From Pestalotiopsis fici W106-1 (lineage: Eukaryota; Ascomycota; Sordariomycetes; Amphisphaeriales; Sporocadaceae), in NCBI RefSeq assembly GCF_000516985.1, contig NW_006917093.1, positions 2,170,001 to 2,234,000 on the forward strand: a stretch of 64,000 bases of DNA. Direction: 5' to 3'. This document shows, in pieces, positions 23,938 through 34,035 of the stretch. A program made the position numbers and the translations under genes. Within the stretch, counting starts at the first letter, position 1; each line of letters begins with the position of its first letter. A model generated the notes under the pieces. That model was not told the origin of the DNA. It did not search any database and was given only the letters and a program-made list of their open reading frames with translations.

Positions 23938-25407
23938 ATGTCACAACCTTTTCATGCCGGAGGAGCGGCGAATTTCCACCTAAATGACCCGGTCGGGCTG
24001 CTGAAAACTCTCGCCTATCGCTGGTCAGAACTTGATATAACACATCTCGGCTCGATTGTGGCACTCGCAGGCATTGCCCCGTCAGCATGGAGGTTTGCCA
24101 GATCTGCGTGGTCCGAAGTGTACTCTTGGATACGGCGCTTCTTTATTGCGTCCGTGTCAATCCCTGGCCGCGATCCTCTCAATAGGAGCGTTGTGAGCTG
24201 GGTCTTGACCAATGTGATTGAAGGCCGAAAGGTTCGTTTCTTTACTGCGCGCACCGAGTCACAGTCGGGACGTGATGATGTGTCCTCGTTGAAGAAGACC
24301 CGGAGGATGGCGCAATATTTGCCACATTGGGAAACAGCTTGGTTCTGGCATGAGAAGAATCTCTTCGTGGTGACGAGATCCCTCGACAGCTTCAACGCCG
24401 CCATGTGCGATCCTGGCTACGATGGCATAGGTGGCGAGGACCTTACAATCAGCTGCATTGGCCGCTCAGTAGACCCCATCAAGAGTCTGATCGAGACATG
24501 CCGCATATACGCCGATAGGCAGGCCCAGTACTTTGTCACAATCTACTCGCGAGACCGTTATGGTATTTCATGGCAGCCCAAGTCGAGAAAGCCGATTCGC
24601 CATCTAGACACGGTCCACTTTGATAACCAGGTCAAGAAGGAATTGCTTGCCGATATCAGGAAATACCTTGATCCCAAGACCCAGAAGCGCTATCGTAATC
24701 GAAGCATGCCCTATCGTCGCGGCTACCTCCTCTATGGACCTCCGGGAACCGGCAAGTCCTCCTTGTCGACCGCGCTGGCTGGCGAATTCGGGCTTGATCT
24801 TTACGAGGTCAAGCTGCCGAGCGTCCCGGCTGATCATGATCTGGAACAAATGTTCCAAGAAATCCCGCCTCAGTGCATCGTGCTTCTTGAAGATATTGAT
24901 GCTGTTGGCATGGAGCGAGGAGACACTGGAGATAAGAGCGACCAGAGCAGCATCCACAGCACCAGGTCAAACTGCACGCTTTCAGGCGTGTTGAACGTCT
25001 TGGACGGTGTCGGATCGGCCGAGGGGCGCATCGTCATCATGACCACCAACAAGCCCGAGCAGCTGGACAGTGCTCTGGTCCGCCCGGGTCGTATCGACAT
25101 GAAGGTCTTTCTCGGAAACATCAGCCAAGCATCGGCGAAGCAAATGTTTGTTCGCATGTTTTCACCCGACCTTGACAGCTCCGACACACCTCTCTGCCTC
25201 GCCGACATAGAGAGGCTGGCATCTGAATTCGCATCCCATATACCAGAAGACACGTTCACTCCGTCCCAACTGCAAGGGTTCTTCCAATCGAACCTCGACA
25301 GTGCCAGTGATGCAGCTGCAAATGCATCATCTTGGGTGGAAAAGGAGTTGTCCAAGAGATCGGCGGACGAAGGTATCGAGATCGTCCGTCAGGCCCAGAG
25401 CCATTAA
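23938..25407 (+). CDS. BCS1-like AAA ATPase
   Basis: Single exon, 489 residues; the start is the ATG at 23938 (MSQPFHAGG), six bases after an in-frame TTG. The N-terminal BCS1 domain covers about residues 60-235, and the AAA core follows with Walker A GPPGTGKSS at 267-275, Walker B VLLEDIDAVG near 315-324, the sensor-like IVIMTTNKPEQLD and the arginine-finger region LVRPGRIDMKVFLG. Yeast Bcs1 inserts the Rieske protein into mitochondrial complex III. Filamentous fungi carry many divergent BCS1-like paralogues, and the sequence around the hydrophobic N-terminal stretch (IVALAGIAPSAWRFARSAW) suggests a paralogue rather than the orthologue. Function beyond a membrane-anchored AAA machine is not inferred. 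Confidence 0.9.
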   Translation: MSQPFHAGGAANFHLNDPVGLLKTLAYRWSELDITHLGSIVALAGIAPSAWRFARSAWSEVYSWIRRFFIASVSIPGRDPLNRSVVSWVLTNVIEGRKVRFFTARTESQSGRDDVSSLKKTRRMAQYLPHWETAWFWHEKNLFVVTRSLDSFNAAMCDPGYDGIGGEDLTISCIGRSVDPIKSLIETCRIYADRQAQYFVTIYSRDRYGISWQPKSRKPIRHLDTVHFDNQVKKELLADIRKYLDPKTQKRYRNRSMPYRRGYLLYGPPGTGKSSLSTALAGEFGLDLYEVKLPSVPADHDLEQMFQEIPPQCIVLLEDIDAVGMERGDTGDKSDQSSIHSTRSNCTLSGVLNVLDGVGSAEGRIVIMTTNKPEQLDSALVRPGRIDMKVFLGNISQASAKQMFVRMFSPDLDSSDTPLCLADIERLASEFASHIPEDTFTPSQLQGFFQSNLDSASDAAANASSWVEKELSKRSADEGIEIVRQAQSH

Positions 25408-26684
25408 GATATATATACTGTACTATTTAAACCGCAACAGAGGCAAGAGCCAACTGTTGTCCAGCTCATTTCATAGACTCTGGGATCGGCGTTTCTGTTT
25501 TAATAGATCGGCTTTGGGGGCCTCTAAATGTATCATAATAGATGTATAATTTATTAGAGCATAGAATTCAATATGTCAGTCATCAGGATAGGGCTGATTT
25601 AGACAGTCAATCGGATAACCTACACAAACCTAGAAGCATCCTATTCTAGATGGCCGAAGAAGCCGTTAGTGCTAAACAGTCCCCTTGCTAGTTCCACAAA
25701 CTGAATTCCTCTGGAGTTCTAACAAGGAGGGCGAGTCGCCAGGTACAACGCAATGATGCAATAATCAATATTATAAGTAGGAATGCACCACTAATAGGTA
25801 TTCGTTTCTAGTCCAATCCACTCCACGTGCGTTTTTACACTTTCAAATCTATCCACCAAGACTATTTTAACCGAAGACTCTCAATAGGGATGAAATTCTT
25901 TGCTGTACTTTTTACCACCCAGAATCTCCACAGGTCCCAGCGAGACCGCGCCAGCAGTCGGCAAGTCGGCAACGCTCTAATACTGTAGCTCATAATAATT
26001 CGACTCCATCACGGAGTACGGCAACGACACAACAACACATCATTGTTTCGCTCGATAGAGTTCTCCATTTCTGTTACGTCATGGTCACTACGTGGACAAG
26101 TTCATCAGTCCAAGCCAATTAGTACTGTAGTAGTCGGATTTTAGAGATTGTGTCCAACGCTACGCGGGCACTAAAATTCAAGGTGAAAAGCGAGTGATGC
26201 AAAATGAATGTAGAGAGATGCAGTATTGGGCGCGAGGGCATTTCTTGATTCGGAGTATAGTCATATCAGATGGGACTAGGTCAAGACTAGGACTCAACCA
26301 ATATGCGGATAATACACAGTAGCTACATGGATACCTTTCTTTTTAAGCTCAAGGAACAAAGTAGTAGACAATATGTCGACCGCAACCATGGACCCGAAAC
26401 TGGGCCACTATTGTATCAATGCGGAGGCCTCTAGACAGAATTTAGGCAGCATAAGATAGGCTTGAGAGGCACAGCCATGCGCCCCCCGTGTCAGCATCGC
26501 CGCAATAGGCTTGCTCCTCCGGCTGGACCTGATTGGACAGGTCGCGGGGCGGGCATAGCTGGGAATCCTGTAGATGGCCGGGCCTTCTCAGTCTGTCCTA
26601 GAAGACCTCTCTTCTTCCTCCATCCGCAACTACATAAATATATCGTGATTCCTTCAAAACTTTCAGACAAGACAATCTTTCATC
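25408..26684. other. Intergenic 1.3 kb, AT-rich
   Basis: Between the BCS1-like and CVNH genes. AT-rich with short unrelated open frames only. A CATAAATATAT stretch at about 26634-26644, roughly 40-50 bases before the CVNH ATG, may be a TATA-like element. Confidence 0.45.
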
Positions 26685-27930
26685 ATGGTTCTCAGACCGA
26701 TTTATGACCCAAGCAATCCAAACATGAGTGGCTATCCTCCATCTGGTCCGCCTCCGGGGTATGAGCGCAACGAGTCAGGCGAGCATCAATTCGATCAGTA
26801 CCGCTCGCAGTGGCAAGGCAATCCAGACCACCAGGCAAGACCTCCGTATGCAATGGCCTCACCACCGCCCGGCGGCGGACAGTCGTCATACTATGGTGCT
26901 CCCTACGGATCTCCTCAACCACCACACTCGCCCCAACCAGGAGGGTATTATCCTCCCCAGCAGCCGCAGTATGCGGACCACCCGGCGTCTCCACCCCCGG
27001 CTGGGCAGTACCCACACAGCCCGGGTCACGGCTATCATGGCAGCCCCCAGGGCCAGCGGCCGTATATGGGCTACCAACCGTCCGAACCACTTCAGTCGTC
27101 GTCGCCGTACCAAGCTCCCTCCCAGCCTCAGTATGCGCAGTCGCCGCGACCTCTGTCGTCACAAGGGTATCCTCCCGTAGTCAAGCAAGAGTTTGGCAGT
27201 CCCGGGCAAGTCCCCGCTCAGGCGTTGTACCCCGGCGCCACGCCCCAATCAGAGCAGGATCGAGGAGTCATGGGCGCCCTCGCTGGTGGTGCCGCCGGTG
27301 CCTTTGCAGGTTTGTTTTTGGCCCGAGCATGATACACATGACACGTTTAAAAAAGCTAACAAGTTCAACAAAGGTCACAAAGTTAATCACGGCTTTCTCG
27401 GTGCTCTAGGCGGCGCCTTTGCCGGCCACAAGCTGCAAGACGCCTACTCTGACCACAAGAAGCACAGCCGTCCATCATCGCGGCGATCGTCTTCGTCGTC
27501 ATCTTCGTCTTCGGACGACGATAAGCATCACAATAAGCCACCACCGCAGCAGCAGCCATACTATGGCCATGCAGCCCCTCCGCCTCCCCCGCCCGCGGCT
27601 CACGGGGGGCTTCGGGGCAACTTCTCCCACAGCGCGTCGCGCATCTCGCTGGACCGGGACCACGACCTGATTGCCGAGTGCGCCACCGTCCACGGCAGCC
27701 GCAAGCTGACGTCCATCTCGCTGAATCGCCTGCTGACGAATGACGATGGACATTTCCGCTGGTCGCGCGAGGGCAACTTTGCCGGTAGTGCCCGCAACAT
27801 TCGTCTGGTGCACGACGGCAAGTATCTCGAGGCCGAGCTGTGTCGGCGGGACGGGTCGTGGCGGACGGATCAGATTTGTTTGGATGAGCGGATTGAGAAC
27901 TCGAATGGAGATTTACAGATGTTGTGGTAG
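26685..27930 (+). CDS. Proline-rich protein with C-terminal CVNH (cyanovirin-N homology) domain
   Basis: Two exons, 26685-27309 and 27374-27930, giving 393 residues. The 64-nt intron has a GTTTGT donor, a GCTAAC branch site at 27355-27360 and an AAG acceptor; without splicing the frame ends at LFLARA. Residues 1 to about 190 are a disordered Pro/Gln/Tyr/Gly-rich region (many PPxG, SPQ and YG units). Two glycine-zipper-like segments follow (GALAGGAAGAFAG, GALGGAFAGHK), then a Ser-rich run and His/Pro stretches. The CVNH domain occupies the last 105 residues or so (NFSHSASRISL, LTSISLNRLL, FRWSREGNFAGSARNIRL, LDERIENSNG). CVNH domains bind mannose-rich glycans in some members; the sugar-binding status here is not shown. 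No signal peptide is seen. The start may instead be the in-frame ATG at 26724 (MSGYPPSG). Confidence 0.9.
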
Positions 27931-28293
27931 GGGGGCTTCCATATCCTTTCAAAGCAACAATTATCTTGCTGGTAGAGTGAAATATATTGGGATTGCGCAG
28001 AATAATACTCCTCTGAATTACTCAATTCAATGCCTTTATATTATATGGCTATTTTTACTGTGTTTTTCATTCCAGGCCATGCGTGTTTGGCATTGCTTTA
28101 CGACTGTATGGGAGAGTTGATATGGGTTTCCCGCGACTGTGGAACACTCATTGGGTGATGCATATATTGACTATGAAAATAATGTAAAGAGAAAGGCAAA
28201 TCAATACAGTCAAGAACGCCAGTACCCATTTTGCGCCGGAGCTTCTGAACGATGAAAAAACCGACCTCCTTCATTGGCAAGAATTCAGGATAC
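27931..28293. other. Short convergent 3' spacer
   Basis: A 363-nt spacer between the stop of the CVNH gene (plus) and the stop of the HeLo-like gene (minus). Nothing specific is visible. Confidence 0.45.
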
Positions 28294-31200
28294 TCATTCC
28301 TCTTCCGGTTGTTTCTGCGAGAACTTCATAGGCTGCAATCTACCAAATCTTGGTTTCGAGACCAAGCCGTGTCGTTTCCAGGCAGCTACTCTCTGCCTGT
28401 AGGCATGAGCCTTGAGAAGCACCTTTGTGCAATGATCCCATATGACGTCTTGAAAGTTCCATTCTTTGTAGCCTGCTTCTTCGAGTGTGGCGTGCCATTC
28501 ATCGTCTCTAGACTTTTCAAGGTCGTTCTTAAAGGCTATGTCCGCTTCATCATCCCCGCAATACCGGAAGTAGTGTAACGGAACTTTTCGTGGAGGCAGG
28601 ATAGCATCCAGATTGTCCCACTACAATGAAATGAGTTAGCAATTGCCTTTTCAGGTAGTGAAATTAGTTTCAAGTTGTTCTTTAATTTTGTTCCTTTAAG
28701 GTACCGTTTTGGGCAATGCTTGCTCACAATGCCACCTAGGAAAGGAGAGAGAGATCACACCGGAAGTTGCTTACCCAAAAGTTCCAGAACACTCCGATGG
28801 AGATTTTCCGATACTCTTTTCTGGTCAGAATATAAAATTGCAATAGCAAATCCAAGTTCTGTGTGGAATCTTCATCTTCCAGGGTGATATTACGTCGGTC
28901 TTCTCTGGTTTCGTCATTCGCCCTACAACACAGATGTGTCATTCCCAATCGCTCGAACACTTCAAGTCGACAGATTTCTCGGTGAATGAACTCTGCATCT
29001 TTTTCAGAGTAGTGCCAATAGCGAATCCATTTCCGTATGTTAGGTAAACGACGACCTAAGCGTTGTTTGTCCACCGTACCCCAGGACGGCGCCCACCAGT
29101 AATGGTTCCAGAAGCCGAAGGACGGAATGCAGCCTAAAGAAGAGCACGAACATATACACTTGTCGTGTAAATATTTTTCTGACTGGTGGCCCAAGAGCTT
29201 CGAGAATCTTTCATCAAGTCTGGCGCCAGCCCCTTGAGCCACAGTGAGAAAGTGGTGGACATGCCTTCCATCAGAACCAAAAGAATTAGAGGACATCTTG
29301 GGACTCGCGCCTCTTGATAATAACCACATGAGGACTTCCTGGAAGTTCCCACTGAGCTCATCAGACGCTACACGGGGTATGCCACTCCAACCTAACCTGC
29401 ATTTGTAGAACAGTGGTGTTCCCAGGCTACCGCACCGAGTATCTAGGTCTGTGAAGCCGATTTCGAATAGAATCTGGTGATGTTCGACTTTTAAACCAGG
29501 AGAACAATGCGCTGCTGAAGAGAAAATATTGTCCAAACTTTCCGTTTCTCTAGACAACCAGTCTGGCTCTAAGCTATCGTACATAATAGCGTCTCTGGCA
29601 GGTTTTGATTTCGACCCCAGCAGTTTTGAATTATGCTCTCGATTTGATGGATCCGTCCAGGAGGCCTTGATTTGATCCTTCCGCCGCCATAAATTTTCCG
29701 CAGTCATCCGGAAAATGGACATATCTCCACAGACCTTTTCCAGGATGCTATTAAAGCAAAAAGGATCCCTATCTTGCAACATTACATAGGGTCGCCTGGC
29801 TCGACTCTTTACATAGGGTCGAGCTGTGAAAAGTGTGACATCCTTGGATGAAAGAATAGTAGCAGCTGACTTGATATCGCGGAATTGACATGCTAGCTGA
29901 AATGCTCTAAAGACATTGCCGTAGTCGTTATCAATCAAGAGTTGGAGACCTTCAGGCCAGCCCAATGCCAGCTGCAGTGGCGAATATGTTTGGTGATCCG
30001 ATGAGCGATCTCCCGAGGAAAGGTAGACGCACTTTTCCAATCTTTCCATAGATCTTGATATGACTGCTAGTGACAAGTCAGAGTATCCTAGCGCTATGGA
30101 TTTATCAGTAAGTTGCCGAATGATGACTGCTTACGTAGAGTCCTTTGAATACCTACCCTCAGACAACGATGGGTCAGAAGTAATGGCTTTCCAAAGATGA
30201 GCGTTTCCAGCAATGCCTGAGGATGATTCGGCTAGTCCTTCGTATTCCAGAAAAGCTTCGTACAGGGAGGCACTGATCTTTCCCATGCTGCTTGCATAAT
30301 TCACAATTGTTGCACCCAACGTCAAATGCGGGGTTGCATGAAATAGTACTCCATAACTTCGTCCATCGCTGAATTCGCTGAAACGCGTTGTGGGATCGAG
30401 CTTCGAACTGAATGCCATCTGAAACAGCTGGAGCATTTCATAATCGACATCGAAAATTACTTCTCCCAAGTAAGCGAACAGGAGGGTCAATTCCTGGTTG
30501 GGTGTAAGACACTTTTTCTATTTGCGGTAAGCTTTTGATGACTCACGGTGAGTAAAGTGCAGCCTCGCTCATCCATATCGCTATATGAAGCAACACCAGA
30601 GCAGACGGCTTCTTCAATGCCGCGAACAACACCCGCTAAACGATCTTTTGCTTTCTTCCCGTTCCAAACAAGTTGAAAAAATACAGACTTGGCTTTGTAG
30701 TTGCGGGTCAGGAGCGCACCTGGTTCCCAAGATGCTGGACTCAAAATATCAGGTCTTTCCTGTAATGTTGAACAAGATGATATGAATTCATCAATGAGTT
30801 TGAAAATGGGACTTTCTGCCCGTTTCACAGTTCCCTGGAAATTGAGGGGTCGCGAGATTGACCAAGTTCGCCCTTGAAATAGCAGACCAAGGGACAATTG
30901 GAAGGAACCATTTGTCCAAGGATGCAGGTTCGCCTCGACCGAATAGCTCCTTTGTCCAAGCCGACCATGTAAGGGACAGACCTGAACTGGTTGCCAGTCT
31001 GTCCTGAACGCGAGAATGCGAAATGTATGAACTGATGAGAACTTGTTCCTGTAGCATTTGCATCTGAGAGACTTGGAGCTTTGTATCTTTGACTTGCGCT
31101 TGACAATCTGCTTCGAAGTTATTCCAGAGTCTAGATCGTTTGATGAAGACTTGTTATCGGTCCCTACTTTGCTCAGAGTTTCTGTGGTATCTATTTGAGG

Positions 31201-31975
31201 TCGAAACATGCTCTGCATTGCTTGGAATTGCGTCATCTGAACACAGAGGAGCTCTTGATATCTGTCATTCTCAGCCTCCCTCAAAGCATGGAGGGTGTGT
31301 ACGAGGGCATCTTTCGACAGTCTTGTCTCTTCGAGCGTTTGTCTTTGCAGCGTGCTGAATTGCTCCATTGACCTAAGCAGCTCGCCATCACGTTTTGAGA
31401 GTTCAACGACAATGGAGAAGACTTGGGCGCTTTGCTCGCTGCCATGCGAAAGTTAACATCACAATTGCGTATTCTTGGCTTGAAGAGACTCACCGAAGAA
31501 GAGACTGAGTTTCGAAACCACAGATTTGCAGTTCACGCAACAAGGTAGCGTTCAGCATTCGGATGGTGTCCAGATTTGACTCGATATCCTTCATCATCTT
31601 CATGGTGAATAATGATTTCCAAAGCAGCATGATTTTCTTTCCAAGGTCATCTCGATCCTTCAGTCTGCCAATGTCGTCAACTAATGGCGAGAGCACAAGC
31701 TTGACTTTGTCCAGTGCCTTTCGGGCATTGATAGCGCACGGTGCGACCTGTACATATTGAGCCGTCGTGAGGCTTGCGAACACAGGAGAGTCTGGATGGA
31801 GAAGCCTTTGCATTGAGATTAATTCCTCTTCGATCCAGGCGAGGAGCTCGACCGCCCTTTTTGGATCATCCTTGATGCCTTGAAACAATTTGGCAGCGCC
31901 CAGTAACGTTTTGACGGCTATGCCAACGAACTGAGCACCTGCAGCTGCAGCTCCGAGAGCACTGATAGGATCCAT
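28294..31975 (-). CDS. Protein with HeLo-like/STAND-type N-terminal domain, no NACHT or NB-ARC
   Basis: Five exons: 31975-31494, 31438-30547, 30493-30157, 30093-28775 and 28620-28294, giving 1118 residues; all phases join cleanly. Introns are 55, 53, 63 and 154 nt with GTGAGT, GTGAGT, GTAGGT and GTAAGC donors. The first exon (160 residues, starting MDPISALGAAAAGAQFVGIA) matches the N-terminal domain that precedes STAND/NLR proteins in fungi (Helo_like_N type), a helical domain used in incompatibility and death signalling. No P-loop follows. The middle has a Cys-containing segment (LRCKCYRNK) and a region with GCTLLTELTLLFAYLGE. Ankyrin-like motifs appear later (SPLQLALGWPEGLQLLID, FQEVLMWLLSRGASPK). 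The tail (about 1010-1118) is charged with a WDNLDAILPP start. Its role is unknown; a regulator or NLR-derived protein is an inference. Confidence 0.82.
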
Positions 31976-34035
31976 GATGACAAAATTTCCTACTTGGCGT
32001 GGAACTCAGCCGTGGTTATCATAGTAGCGCATCATATTTGGGCGGTTGAAATATGGTACATGGTTGCGCTAAGCTTTTGCTTGTTGCCAGATCAATACAA
32101 TTCGAGACGATCAGAAGAGATGAAGAACAGGAGAAGATACCGAAGTTCGATTCTCGAGGCACCGTAAGCTTCATGTATGCCTTGCCAGCCTCGTCACACC
32201 CTTGACCGTGAGGGGTACCTGCGCTGCGGCCAATCCGAACGACAAACGTGGTTTGCTTTGCAGGCACTGCCCGCTCATCATACGCCACCGCGAGAAAAGC
32301 TATTATCCAACTCCAGCGCAGGGGAAAAAAGGAAAGAAGGAAATACCGAGGAGATGAACATCCAGTTAAGCGCGGGTCCAGTCAGACAAGACACCGAGGC
32401 ATCGGCACGAAACCATCATTCGACTCCGAAGCCGTCACAAACAGTCAGAAGACGCAGGACTACACAAGGCTGCCGTACCCACTGAGGAATTTTTCACCTT
32501 TGCGATTTATCTACATATTGTCGCAGCTAGCATTGGTGGGTGTCCTTCTCAGCTTTTCAGCCTGCGCTCTCTTGCACAGAGAATCGCTCAACCACGGCTT
32601 GAGTATAGCATCACGAGGACAGCAAGACAAATCCGTGTAGAAGGCAATGTAAGGCCGGCGAAGCTTGGATGACGCCATTAGAGAATCAGTTTTCGACTTC
32701 AATGATCTTCCGGAGAACAATGGATAGTCTACTGAAAAGGTCGACTGTCGAAATTCTTTGTTTTTGGCTGTGGGATCATGCTGTGGGTATGGTCGAGTCG
32801 TGATGAACCCCAAACCATAATTGTACCTCATGCTCTTCCGGCTTCCACTCACTGACATTGATCGAAAATGGGCAATCTGTTCTTTTCACAAATCAATCTG
32901 CAAAACTTTATAAGATGAAATAACATGTTTACTTTCAACAACCCGTGAACCACAGCGTTTGACAATGGAGGAACTGATAAGCATAAGGTGGTCTCTGGTA
33001 GGTCGCTTTGTGCCTGGAATGGATGCCTGCCACTACAAGAGCCAATTTGACAGGTATTGTGGAGACACTTATTTCACGTCTATTGGTTCCGCCAATGCTC
33101 CAACTGAATAAGGCATTCTTTCTTATCTATCTATCTATCATCATATGCTGGTTGGTGCGAATGATTACGCAGATGGTCAGCAGCATGTTTGTTTGTAGCT
33201 ATCGTAGCATGGTCCCTCTCCGGATGCTCAATATGTTGATGGCATTGCGTACATGTTTGTGTGTTTCCACTCCCAGCCCTCGCAGCCACCTTGCTTGAGA
33301 CAAGACCCCAATTCCAAACCGAAAACCCTAAATTCCTTGTGAAAAACTAGTATACTTCTAGATGTCAATAGACTTCTTTTACCAATTCGAGACAATTCGA
33401 TAATACACCCTCGAATGCTAAGCATGATAACTCCATAGCAGTTCGGAAGTGCTGGGAGATCGACGCATTCCCTGCTAGTATAACCCGCCAAGCAGCCCTA
33501 GAGGCGCCACGGCGGAGTCTTCTATGGGGCCCTCTGCCTCTACATTACCGACAGGGCGGGAATCTATTGCATCATTGACTGCAAACGTCGTGCACACCAC
33601 TGACATCAACATCCGATTTTCTACGCGTCTCCAGCGCGATCACTGTGCCATTTGTACGATTCAGCCTACAACACATATAACACATCGCGTCCTTCTTGTC
33701 GCCAATACCCTGCCGGCTTGACGGACTTTTCGGACTGCTGTCGAGCCCGATAATATGGATCTTTAGTGAATGCATGCGATGTGATTCTGGACCTGTTATT
33801 TATCTGATTTCTGTGCGCTAGGCTGACAAATGAGCAAATGTCTTGGTCACTGATATATCTGCCCATACGTGCTGTTTTCAAATGATTCATATTTTCCAAC
33901 ATTCCTAAAACGTAATCTTGTCTGCGTCCAAATGTCTTGACTGCCCGCCGTGATCGTCGTGTACCCAGGTACTCAATTCGCAGGTGACGACTTTCTCAAG
34001 CTGGCCGTGTTCCAAGTTTTGTAAATTCGGCAAAT
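31976..34035. other. Intergenic 2 kb
   Basis: Between the divergent starts of the HeLo-like gene (minus) and the PDR transporter (plus). Open frames are short and unrelated to known proteins. A short TCTATCTATCTATC run lies near 33124-33140. Transporter control elements should lie in the right half but no specific site can be assigned. Confidence 0.45.

Noticed and set aside
20121..25407. A metabolic gene cluster formed by aminopeptidase, BCS1-like and hydrolase genes
   Set aside because: No shared pathway, and gene spacing and strands are ordinary; no backbone biosynthetic enzyme is present.
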